From positions 1 through 19,808 of the forward strand of contig DASYAE010000177.1 of the NCBI GenBank assembly GCA_036501535.1: DNA of 19,808 nucleotides. The letters are read 5' to 3'. This DNA is from DASYAE01 sp036501535 (GTDB lineage: Bacteria > Actinomycetota > Actinomycetes > Streptomycetales > Catenulisporaceae). A model generated the notes under the pieces. That model did no database searches. It was not told where the DNA came from and was given only the letters and a program-made list of their open reading frames with translations. A program made the position numbers and the translations under genes. Below, one piece after another: positions 1 through 7,469 of this stretch (position 1 is the first letter of the stretch; each line of letters begins with the position of its first letter).

Positions 1-1
1 C

Positions 2-2569
2 GTCTACTCCACCACCACCGGCACCGGCGGCAGCCAGACCTTCACCCTCTCCAACACCGACCGCTACATCCGCATGTACGGAACCGTACGCGCCACCCAG
101 TGGGGCTACTCGATCTTCGAGTTCGACGTCTACGGCCTGACGACGACCGCCCCGGTCACCGGCGGCAACGGCAGCGGCGGCAACGGGACCTGCTCCTGGC
201 TCGGCTCCACCGCGCCGGTCTCCCAGCGGGTCCAGCAGGTGCTCAACACCATGGACCAGTCCGAAGAGTTCACCCTGCTCTCCGGCGACGGCGGCTCCAG
301 CTACATCGGTCAGGTCGCCGCGATTCCGAACCTGTGCATCGTCGCGACCAACATGCAGGACGGCCCGAACGGGGTCGGTGACGGGACCGGCGGTGTGACG
401 GCCTTCCCGGACGGTGAGAACGCCGCCGCGACCTTCGACCCGACGCTGATCCAGCAAGAGGGCACGGCGATGGGCGCCGAGTTCGCCGGCAAGGGCGTCA
501 ACGTCGCCCTCGGCCCGACGACGAACCTGGTGCGCGACCCGCGCTGGGGCCGGACCTACGAGACCTACGGCGAAGACCCGTACCTGGCCGGGCAGATCAC
601 CTCCGCCGAGGTGGACGGCCTGCAGAGCCAGGACGTCATGGCCATGGTCAAGCACGCCGCCGCATACGACCAGGAGCAGTACCCGAACGGCGACAACAAC
701 GAGACGGTCAGCCAGCAGTCGCTCGAAGAGCTCTACCTCGCACCGTTCCAGACCGCCATCGACCAGTCCGCGCCGGCCTCGATCATGTGCTCCTACGCCG
801 TGGTCAACGGCAACGCCTCCTGCCAGAACGCGGACATCCTTCAGGACGGCCTGTACAACCAGGCGAACTGGGGCGGCTACGTCACCTCCGACTGGGGCGC
901 CGACTACAACAACGTCGCGTCGGTCGAGGGCGGCATGTCCATCGGGATGCCGTTCCCCGGCTCGATCCCGAGCGACCTGGCCGCCGCGATCGCGAACGGC
1001 ACGCTGAGCCAGTCCACGGTGAACGAGGACGTCGCCCGGATCCTGACCCAGATGTTCGCCTTCGGCATGTTCGACAATCCGCAGACCGGGTCCCTGTCCA
1101 ACACCGTCACCAGCGCGGCGCATCAGCAGACCGCGCTGCAGCTCGGCGAGGAGGGCTCGGTCCTGCTGAAGAACAACGGCCTGCTGCCGCTGAACCCGAA
1201 CGGCACCGAGTCGATCGCCGTGATCGGCACCGACGGCGGCGCCGGCGTCGAGCTCGCCGGCGGCGGCAGCGGCACGGTGACCAGCTCGAACACGATCTGG
1301 CCGATCACCGGGATCCAGAATGCGGTCGGGTCGAACGTGAAGGTCACCTACACCCCGGGCAACGACAACGGCACGACCGACATCCCGCAGGCCGTCACCG
1401 CGGCCAAGGCGGCGACCGACGCGATCATCTACGTCAACCTGCCGGAAGGCGAGGAGACCGACCTCACCACGCTCGACCTGTCGAGCACCGACGAGACGAT
1501 GATCGACGATGTGGCCGCGGCGAACCCGAACACCATCGTGGTGATCAACAGCGGCGGTCCGGTCGTCATGCCCTGGCTGAACAACGTCGCCGGCGTCTTC
1601 GAGAACTGGTACGGCGGGCAGGAGACCGGTGCGGCGATGGCCGCGCTGATCTTCGGCACCGCCGACCCGTCCGGCAAGCTGCCGGTCACCTTCCCCAGCA
1701 GCCTGAGCCAGGTTCCGGCCCAGACCACCGCACAGTGGCCGGGCACCTCTGCCGGTGTGAGCTACAGCGAAGGCGTGGACATCGGCTACCGCTGGTACCA
1801 GAGCCAGAACATCACCCCGATGTTCTCCTTCGGGTACGGGTTGTCGTACACGAAGTTCTCCTTCTCCAACCTCAAGGTCGGCGCGTTCAACTCGGACGGC
1901 AACGCGACGGTGACCGCGACGATCACCAACACCGGATCGGTGGCGGGCGCGGACGCGGCGCAGATGTACGTCGGCGACCCGGCCGCCAGCCAGGACCCGC
2001 CCAACCAGCTCAAGGGCTTCGACCGGGTCAACCTGACACCCGGCCAGAGCGCGACCGTCTCCTTCCCGCTGACCATCCACGACCTCGCCTCCTGGTCATC
2101 CACGGACAACGCGTGGGAGGCACAAGCCGGCTCCTACTCGATCAAGGTCGGCGACGCATCCAACAACCTGCCACTGTCCGGCACCACCAGCCTCGCCCAG
2201 AAACTCACCGGACAAGTCGCCGCCGGAGCCTCAAGCGCAGGCGTCTCCCTGGCCAACACCGCCGTCAGCGCCAACGTCACCGCCAACTCCGGCGTCCCCG
2301 GCGCCGAGACCGTCGGCGTAGTCAACCCTTACGGCTACAGCAGCCCGAAGGGCGCCGCAGTCTCCTTCCAGATGCAGGCCGTCGACTCCAACAGCGCAGC
2401 ATCGCTGACCTACACCGCCAGCGGACTGCCACCCGGAATCTCCATCGCCGGCAACGGCACCATCTCCGGCTCCAGCAGCACCCTGGGAACCTACACAGTC
2501 ACCGTCACCGCCACCGACGGGGAAGGAGTATCCGGCACGGCCACCTTCGTGTGGACCGTCGTTCAGTAA
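2..2569 (+). CDS. Secreted GH3 beta-glycosidase with F5/8C-type domain and C-terminal Ig-like domain (5' end outside window)
   Basis: Family-3 glycoside hydrolase, expected to release terminal sugars (glucose, xylose or arabinose) from oligosaccharides outside the cell. The frame is open from the window edge; the first ~45 codons (…RYIRMYGT, QWGYSIFEFDVYG) are the end of an F5/8C (discoidin) carbohydrate-binding domain, so the start, signal peptide and most of that domain lie upstream. Counting from the Met at 74, a Gly/Ser linker (31-38) precedes the GH3 N-terminal barrel: DPRWGR at 155-160, KH at 193-194, and VTSDWGA with the expected nucleophile Asp273. The GH3 C-terminal alpha/beta domain follows (PVVMPWL; DPSGKLPVTFP), then an Fn3-like domain (FGYGLSYTKF onward) and a last ~55-residue putative Ig domain (LPPGISIAGNGTISG) of the He_PIG type. 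It is clearly paralogous to the GH3 at 14645-18718. Substrate cannot be read from sequence. A hairpin terminator follows. Confidence 0.93.
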   Translation, partial: VYSTTTGTGGSQTFTLSNTDRYIRMYGTVRATQWGYSIFEFDVYGLTTTAPVTGGNGSGGNGTCSWLGSTAPVSQRVQQVLNTMDQSEEFTLLSGDGGSSYIGQVAAIPNLCIVATNMQDGPNGVGDGTGGVTAFPDGENAAATFDPTLIQQEGTAMGAEFAGKGVNVALGPTTNLVRDPRWGRTYETYGEDPYLAGQITSAEVDGLQSQDVMAMVKHAAAYDQEQYPNGDNNETVSQQSLEELYLAPFQTAIDQSAPASIMCSYAVVNGNASCQNADILQDGLYNQANWGGYVTSDWGADYNNVASVEGGMSIGMPFPGSIPSDLAAAIANGTLSQSTVNEDVARILTQMFAFGMFDNPQTGSLSNTVTSAAHQQTALQLGEEGSVLLKNNGLLPLNPNGTESIAVIGTDGGAGVELAGGGSGTVTSSNTIWPITGIQNAVGSNVKVTYTPGNDNGTTDIPQAVTAAKAATDAIIYVNLPEGEETDLTTLDLSSTDETMIDDVAAANPNTIVVINSGGPVVMPWLNNVAGVFENWYGGQETGAAMAALIFGTADPSGKLPVTFPSSLSQVPAQTTAQWPGTSAGVSYSEGVDIGYRWYQSQNITPMFSFGYGLSYTKFSFSNLKVGAFNSDGNATVTATITNTGSVAGADAAQMYVGDPAASQDPPNQLKGFDRVNLTPGQSATVSFPLTIHDLASWSSTDNAWEAQAGSYSIKVGDASNNLPLSGTTSLAQKLTGQVAAGASSAGVSLANTAVSANVTANSGVPGAETVGVVNPYGYSSPKGAAVSFQMQAVDSNSAASLTYTASGLPPGISIAGNGTISGSSSTLGTYTVTVTATDGEGVSGTATFVWTVVQ

Positions 2570-2595
2570 GTGAGTTCCAACGCTGACTGACACCA

Positions 2596-2633
2596 GCCGC
2601 GCGGACCCGGCGATCATGCCGGGCCCGCGCGGC
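2596..2633. terminator. Bidirectional hairpin terminator between convergent genes
   Basis: Two 16-nt arms (2596-2611 and 2618-2633) pair with a single A/C mismatch around the loop GATCAT. The hairpin lies 27 bases after the GH3 stop and 5 bases from the stop of the YihY-family gene on the other strand, so it can end transcription from both sides. There is no U-tract, as is common in actinomycetes. Confidence 0.75.
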
Positions 2634-2637
2634 GTTG

Positions 2638-3588
2638 CTACGCCCCGGGATCGGGCCGCACCGGAGGCACGGCACCGGCTCGGGCGGCCTCGAGCTGGGC
2701 GGCGCCGGCCAGGCCGTAGAAGAGCGCGATCGCGGTGAGGTTGGCCCAGATCATGAGGGCCATGATGGCGGTGAGCGGGCCGTAGGTGGCGTCGAAGGTC
2801 GCGCTGCCCTTCACGTACAAGGCGAGCAGCCCGGTCAGCGCGACCCACAGCACGAGCGCGACGCCGGCGCCGAAGGCGAGCCAGCCGACCGTCGGCTGGT
2901 GGCGGCGCGGCGAGCGGCGGAAGACGAAGCTGATCGAGAGCAGCGCGAGCCCGGCCCCGACCGGCCAGCGGGCGATCACCCAGACGAGCCGGACTGCATG
3001 CGGCCAGTGGTAGACCTGCCCGAGTGCGTCGCCGACCGCTCCCCCGGCGACGGTGATGACCATCCCCGCTGCCATCGGCGCTCCGGCGAGCAGTGTGAGC
3101 AGCGCGGCCGTGCCGTACTTCCGGGGGAAGGGGCGGTCCCGCTCGACTCCGTAGATCCGGTTGGCCCCGCGCTCGATCTGGCCCATCGCAGTGGCCGTGG
3201 ACACCAGGGCGAAGGCGAGCCCGAGCCAGAGTGCGAGGCCGCCGGACTGTGCGTCCGCCTGCGCGTGGGCGAGCGCCTGGCGGACGACGGGCTGGCCCGC
3301 GCCCGGGGTGAGGTTGTCGAGGACGTGGGCCAGCACCTGCCCCAGCGCTTCGTGGTGCAGCGTCGTGGACAAGCCGAAGAACGCGATGACCGAGGGCAGG
3401 ACGGCGAGGCAGATCTGGAACGCGAGCGCTCTCGAGTGGCTGAAACCGTCGGCGTACCGGAACCGCAGGAAAGCATCGCGGAGCAGGGTCCTTACGCCTC
3501 CGCGCCGCAGCGTGGCCCAGGCGTCGTCGGCGGAGAGGTCGTCGCCCGCCATGTCGCGAGTCTGCGGGACCTTCGTGGCCGTACTCAC
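2638..3588 (-). CDS. YihY/virulence factor BrkB family membrane protein
   Basis: Polytopic inner-membrane protein of the YihY/BrkB family (once mis-described as ribonuclease BN); its biochemical role is not established. The 316-residue product has a short polar N-terminus, then the family pattern: DGFSHSRALAFQICLAVLPS (first membrane helix), a GQIERGANRIYGVERDRP loop, and about five more hydrophobic segments ending at LTAIALFYGLAGAAQLEAAR. The GTG at 3588 is chosen because it overlaps the TGA of the upstream PAP2-DAGK gene (GTGA overlap) and has GAGAGG seven bases before it. An open frame continues to 3690 but lies inside the upstream gene; an internal ATG at 3552 is a weaker alternative. Last gene of the three-gene lipid operon, probably translationally coupled. 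Confidence 0.88.
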   Translation of the reverse strand: MSTATKVPQTRDMAGDDLSADDAWATLRRGGVRTLLRDAFLRFRYADGFSHSRALAFQICLAVLPSVIAFFGLSTTLHHEALGQVLAHVLDNLTPGAGQPVVRQALAHAQADAQSGGLALWLGLAFALVSTATAMGQIERGANRIYGVERDRPFPRKYGTAALLTLLAGAPMAAGMVITVAGGAVGDALGQVYHWPHAVRLVWVIARWPVGAGLALLSISFVFRRSPRRHQPTVGWLAFGAGVALVLWVALTGLLALYVKGSATFDATYGPLTAIMALMIWANLTAIALFYGLAGAAQLEAARAGAVPPVRPDPGA

Positions 3589-5330
3589 CGGGTGACCTCT
3601 CGCTGTGCGGCTGTATTCGTTGGGACGTGGAGTACCGGTGCGGCCGGCATCTGCGAGCGCGGGACGCGGATGGTCAACGCGTCCGGCCATACCTCCACAT
3701 CAAGGCTCGATCCCGTCGGCAGCGGCTCGCCGTCCGCCTCGCGCGGCGCCGGGCGCCGGGTTCGTACGTTGATCCGGCGACCGCGGTCGCGGTAGACGAC
3801 CCGGCCCACATCGCCGTCGCCGACATCGTTGCCAGTGCCGGTGCCGGTGCCGTTACCGCCGCCTTCCGCTCGGCCGCGGACGCGGCGCAGTGCGGCGCCG
3901 ACGCGGAACCAGCCGAGCGGTCCGTGCGGGGCGATGACGACGAGGTCGAGCAGCCCGTCGTCGACCTCGGCGCCCGGCAGCGGCGCGAGTCCCGCCTGGA
4001 TGCGCCCGGCGTTCCCGACGAGCAGCATGCTGACACCGCGGTGCCGGGTGCGGCGGCCGTCGACCTGCACCCTGACAAGGGGCATCCGGTCGCCCAGGTG
4101 CCGAGCCACGGCCACGGCGTAGGCGGCCCAGCCGGCGCGGTGCTTGAGGCCTTCCGGCGCGTCCTCGACCATCGCGGCGTCCAGGCCCATCCCGGTCATG
4201 GCGAGGAAGATCCGGCCGTCCACCCGGCCGACGTCGATGCGCCGGTCGGCACCGTCGACGAGCACTGCCAGCGCGTCCCCGGCCTTCGCCGGGATGCCGA
4301 GGTTGGTCGCCAGCAGGTTGCCGGTGCCGAGCGGGACCACGCCCAGCGTGACGCCGGTTCCCACCAGCGAGCCCGCCACCTCGTTCACCGTGCCGTCTCC
4401 GCCGCAGGCCACGACCATGCCCGCACCGGCGGCAACGGCGTCCCTCGCCAGTCCCGCACCGTGCTCGTCCGCTGACGTCGTCTCAGCGCGTGGCGTGGGG
4501 CGTCCGGCGCGTGCGCACAGTTCGGTGAAGTGTCCGAGCAGGCGTGCCACGGCGGCGGCGTCGGCCTTGGATCCGTTCACGATCAACACATCGGCGCCGG
4601 TCTCGGCCCGCGGTCTCGCCTGCGTGTCGTGATCGCGATCGTGACCGGACGCCTGGCGCGGGAGGCCACTCGCGTCATCGGAGCCGCGCAGGACTTGGCG
4701 ATACGCCGCCCATACGCACGCCGCGCCGAGCAGGGCGCCGGCCAGTACGTCGCTCGGGTGGTGCATGCCGCGATAGAGGCGCGCTACGCCGACCGCAGCG
4801 GGCATGAGCAACAGGAGCCACGCCTCTTTATGGCCGGTGCGCTTGTGGATGAGCAGCGCGATCGCACCGTAAAGTGCGACGGCGGCGGCCGTGTGGCCCG
4901 AGGGGAAGCTCGATGTCGGCGGAGAGGCGTCGAGCTCGGTCACTGCAGGGCGTGGCCGGTGCACGACAGCCGTCGTCACCAAGAACACCGCGAGTTCGAG
5001 CAGCGCCGAGAACGCGAGGTACAGCGGCTCGCGCCAACGCCGACAGCGCCACCGCGCCCAGATCACCGCGACGAGCGCCACGACGGCGGCGCCGAGAGTA
5101 CCCGCCAGGGTGCACAACGCGTCGGTCACGGCGTTCGCCCAACCGACGCGGTGCGCGGCGAAGGACCTGTCGATGCCGTCCTCCGCCGATATCGGCCACA
5201 TGTGCGCCATATCCCGGGTGAGCAGCAGACCAAGCAGAATCATTGCCGCAGAAAGGGCGCAGGCCCAGAGCACGAAGGCCACGGGCAGTTTTCGCGCCCT
5301 TATCTCATGCAACGCATCCAGCATGGCCAC
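3585..5330 (-). CDS. PAP2 phosphatase-diacylglycerol/lipid kinase fusion protein
   Basis: Two opposite activities in one protein: an N-terminal membrane PAP2 lipid-phosphate phosphatase domain (about 15-215) and a C-terminal cytosolic DAGK/YegS-type lipid kinase domain (about 247-570). PAP2 motifs: HRPRP (124-128), SFPSGH (141-146) and R184-x5-H190-x3-D194. Kinase motifs: VNGSKAD at 251, GGDGTVNE (310-317) for nucleotide binding, and PLGTGNLLATNLGIP (333-347). The lysine of PAP2 motif 1 (K-x6-RP) is Thr120 here. A Gly/Thr-Gly stretch (490-503) interrupts the C-terminal beta region and is low-complexity. Start: GTG 5330 has GAGACGG six bases upstream; ATG 5324 is the alternative. The gene begins 21 bases after the upstream PAP2 gene and overlaps the YihY gene, so all three are probably one transcript. 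Likely substrates are phosphatidic acid/diacylglycerol or a related lipid (family knowledge, not shown here). Confidence 0.92.
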   Translation of the reverse strand: MAMLDALHEIRARKLPVAFVLWACALSAAMILLGLLLTRDMAHMWPISAEDGIDRSFAAHRVGWANAVTDALCTLAGTLGAAVVALVAVIWARWRCRRWREPLYLAFSALLELAVFLVTTAVVHRPRPAVTELDASPPTSSFPSGHTAAAVALYGAIALLIHKRTGHKEAWLLLLMPAAVGVARLYRGMHHPSDVLAGALLGAACVWAAYRQVLRGSDDASGLPRQASGHDRDHDTQARPRAETGADVLIVNGSKADAAAVARLLGHFTELCARAGRPTPRAETTSADEHGAGLARDAVAAGAGMVVACGGDGTVNEVAGSLVGTGVTLGVVPLGTGNLLATNLGIPAKAGDALAVLVDGADRRIDVGRVDGRIFLAMTGMGLDAAMVEDAPEGLKHRAGWAAYAVAVARHLGDRMPLVRVQVDGRRTRHRGVSMLLVGNAGRIQAGLAPLPGAEVDDGLLDLVVIAPHGPLGWFRVGAALRRVRGRAEGGGNGTGTGTGNDVGDGDVGRVVYRDRGRRINVRTRRPAPREADGEPLPTGSSLDVEVWPDALTIRVPRSQMPAAPVLHVPTNTAAQREVTR

Positions 5331-5351
5331 TGGTTGCCGTCTCGACCGGGA

Positions 5352-6164
5352 TTATGCATCCTCGCCGCGGTGTGCGATCTCTTGTGTCGGTGCGTGCACC
5401 GTGCGCTCGCTCTCCTCCGGCGCAACGCCCTCGGTGACCGGCCTCACCCGGGCCAGCGCATGTTCCCGGCGCCACGTCTCGAACGCCGCGGTCATCCCCG
5501 CGAGAAGCCCGATCCCGAGCAGCCAGCCGCCGACCACGTCGCTGATCCAGTGCACCCCCAGGGCGATGCGGCTATAGCCCACTGCCAGCGGGACGAGCAC
5601 GGCGAGCAGCCAGGCGACGACCCGGCCCCATCGCGGCAGCAGGGGCAGGACGACCAGCAGCACCACGCCCGCGCCGAGCGTCGCGGTGAACGCGTGGCCG
5701 GAGGGGAAGGAAGCGCCCGGGGCCGTTGCCACCGGGTGCGTGAAGACCGGCCGGGCCCGGTCCACGACGGTTTTCAGCACCTCGTCGATCACCGCGCCGC
5801 TGATCATCGTCGCGGCCGCCCAAAGCGCGAGGCGGCGGGCCCGGCGCAGCCAGAGCACGATCACCAGCAGCGCGGCCCCGACACGCATCACCGTCGGCGA
5901 GCCGAAATCCGAGACCAGCACCATGGCGTGCACCAGGGCCGGGTGGTCCAGCGCTTGGGCATGCAGCGAGTTCGCGACCGACCTGTCCACGTCGTGAAGC
6001 GGCGTCCAGGTACTCTCCACCGCGAGCACCAGCAGCCCCACGAACACGGCCGCGGGCAGCGAGACGAGCAGCACCAGGGCCAGCCGGCGGCTCAGGCCAC
6101 GAACGCTGTCGACCGCGCCGGGGGGCGAAGGCTGGGGTTGAGGCTGAGCGGGGTCGCTGGACAT
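5352..6164 (-). CDS. PAP2 superfamily lipid-phosphate phosphatase
   Basis: Integral-membrane phosphatase of the PAP2 (type 2 phosphatidic acid phosphatase) superfamily, acting on lipid phosphates or undecaprenyl-pyrophosphate-like substrates. The 270-residue protein has a Pro/Gln-rich cytosolic N-terminus, about six membrane helices and all three catalytic motifs: K131-x6-R138-P139 (KTVVDRARP), SFPSGH (152-157) and S198-R199-x5-H205-x3-D209 (SRIALGVHWISD). Unlike the PAP2 domain of the downstream fusion, it keeps the motif-1 lysine. A stop codon three codons upstream (TAA AAG AGG ATG) fixes ATG 6164 as the first available start; AAAGAGG abuts it directly, which is unusually close for a Shine-Dalgarno. 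First gene of the operon, divergent from the APH-like gene. Confidence 0.92.
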   Translation of the reverse strand: MSSDPAQPQPQPSPPGAVDSVRGLSRRLALVLLVSLPAAVFVGLLVLAVESTWTPLHDVDRSVANSLHAQALDHPALVHAMVLVSDFGSPTVMRVGAALLVIVLWLRRARRLALWAAATMISGAVIDEVLKTVVDRARPVFTHPVATAPGASFPSGHAFTATLGAGVVLLVVLPLLPRWGRVVAWLLAVLVPLAVGYSRIALGVHWISDVVGGWLLGIGLLAGMTAAFETWRREHALARVRPVTEGVAPEESERTVHAPTQEIAHRGEDA

Positions 6165-6174
6165 CCTCTTTTAG

Positions 6175-6205
6175 TTGCCGCTCCGCGCTCGCGCACACCT
6201 AATAT
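6175..6205 (+). promoter_or_regulatory. Possible promoter for the APH-like gene
   Basis: TTGCCG (6175-6180) and TAATAT (6200-6205) resemble -35 and -10 boxes, but the 19-base spacing is long. TAATAT is the most AT-rich point of this divergent gap, so it could serve either direction. A start site near 6212 would give a very short leader to ATG 6221. Confidence 0.3.
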
Positions 6206-6220
6206 TCGTGGCGAGGCCTG

Positions 6221-7408
6221 ATGGCGCTCTGCTTCGATGATGCAATGACGGTGCAGGACATTCTCGACGCCGCCTCGACAGCTCTCGGGCAGTCGCTGAG
6301 CGAACCGGTCGATCTCGGGGGAAGCTCGCGCAGCACGGTAGTGCGCGCTCGTGCTGGCGATGGCGCGTCAGTCATCGTGAAGGCATATAAGAAGCGCGGC
6401 GACGCGCAGGTTTCCATCGGACAGGAGGCAGCGGGACTGGCCTTTGCAGCGCCTCAGTCCGCCGGGTCCGATTCCACGCAGCCCGCCGGGGATTGCCCGC
6501 GGCTGCTGGCCACCGATCTGGCGTGGCCGTTGGTCGTGATGAGTGACCTCGGCAGCGCATCAAGCCTGGCGGATCTCCTGCTCGGCTCGGATCCGCAGGC
6601 CGCGCAGGACGGACTGGCGGCGTGGGCGGCGGCCTGTGGGCGCATGGCCGCGCGCAGCGTGGGCCGCGAAGCCGAGTTCACCAGGCTGCTGAGCGCGTAT
6701 TCGGCAGACCCTCGGCCTACTGGCGCCGAGCGCGGCATCCAGAACGCGGCGGAGCTTGCTGAGGTTCTGGACGAATACGGCATCACCCCGCCGCCGGGGC
6801 TCGAGCGCGAGGTCGTGCAAGCCACGGCGGCGTTCGACGAGTCTGATAGCGGTCCGGGTGCTTATCGGGTCTTCTCCCCCGGCGACATCTGCCCCGACAA
6901 TGCCCTGATCACCGCGGACGGCGCGCAGCTGCTCGACTTCGAAGGCGCCGGCTTCCACGCGGTCTTCCGCGAAGCCGTCTACACGCGCATGCCGTTCACC
7001 ACGTGCTGGTGCGCGACGCGGTTGCCGCAGGCAGTCGCAGAGCGAACCGAACAGGCTTATCGCGACGAGGTGGTCCGTGCGTACCCTGATCTGTCCGACG
7101 ACGCGGTCTGGCTGCTCGGCATGGCGACGGCGACCGTCGCGTGGACCGCTGCACTGACGGCCACATTCGGCCACATGCTGCGCCGGGAGGACGGTTCCAT
7201 GCACCGGGATCCCACGCTGCTGCCGACCGGAAGGCAGCTGGCCAGACACCGCTGGTCGCACGTGACCGCGCAACTGGATGAGGCCGGGTCCGGCCTCTAC
7301 CCCGCGTTCGCCGAGACGTGCCGGCTGCTGGTGAAAGCCAGCGAGGAGTGGGACCTGGCACCCGCACCGCTTTATCCGGCCTTCCGGGAAGGACGCGGCT
7401 GCTGTTGA
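6221..7408 (+). CDS. APH-fold (aminoglycoside phosphotransferase/choline kinase-like) phosphotransferase family protein
   Basis: Small-molecule kinase fold, substrate unknown. Visible kinase-like elements: an N-lobe with LGGSSRSTVVRAR and the candidate ATP lysine K54 in VIVKAY; hinge WPLVVMSDLG (102-111); a Brenner-type catalytic motif FSPGDICPDNALI (218-230) with D222 and N227; and the metal-binding aspartate D239 in LLDFEGAGF. The usual His of the HGD motif is Ser-Pro here. The C-terminal half is helical, as in APH/CHK proteins. Length (395) is a little above typical. ATG 6221 is used because GAGG sits four bases upstream; ATG 6245 (MTVQDILD) is equally plausible but lacks a ribosome site. 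There is no evidence that it is an antibiotic-resistance gene. It stands alone, divergent from the PAP2 operon, and ends directly on a hairpin. Confidence 0.8.
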   Translation: MALCFDDAMTVQDILDAASTALGQSLSEPVDLGGSSRSTVVRARAGDGASVIVKAYKKRGDAQVSIGQEAAGLAFAAPQSAGSDSTQPAGDCPRLLATDLAWPLVVMSDLGSASSLADLLLGSDPQAAQDGLAAWAAACGRMAARSVGREAEFTRLLSAYSADPRPTGAERGIQNAAELAEVLDEYGITPPPGLEREVVQATAAFDESDSGPGAYRVFSPGDICPDNALITADGAQLLDFEGAGFHAVFREAVYTRMPFTTCWCATRLPQAVAERTEQAYRDEVVRAYPDLSDDAVWLLGMATATVAWTAALTATFGHMLRREDGSMHRDPTLLPTGRQLARHRWSHVTAQLDEAGSGLYPAFAETCRLLVKASEEWDLAPAPLYPAFREGRGCC

Positions 7409-7447
7409 CGCCTGCGCCTGGTCGAGTGGATCGACCAGGCGCAGGCG
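7409..7447. terminator. Perfect 17-bp hairpin terminator, shared by convergent genes
   Basis: Arms 7409-7425 and 7431-7447 are perfect reverse complements around the loop GTGGA. The stem begins at the first base after the TGA of the APH-like gene and ends 22 bases from the stop of the facing GH54 gene. No T-run follows on either strand. Strong candidate for a bidirectional terminator. Confidence 0.8.
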
Positions 7448-7469
7448 GCGACGCGATCAGCGACCGACT

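Noticed and set aside
787..2586. 599-residue plus-strand ORF inside the first GH3 gene
   Set aside because: Arg-rich shadow frame of the GH3 gene. The GH3 frame carries all motifs.
4530..6221. 563-residue plus-strand ORF opposite the PAP2 genes
   Set aside because: Antisense shadow, rich in Arg, His and Gln, with no domain. The minus strand encodes complete PAP2 and kinase motifs.
6221..7408. Calling the APH-like gene an antibiotic-resistance gene
   Set aside because: Fold-level motifs only; the catalytic motif is atypical and the context is not a resistance island.
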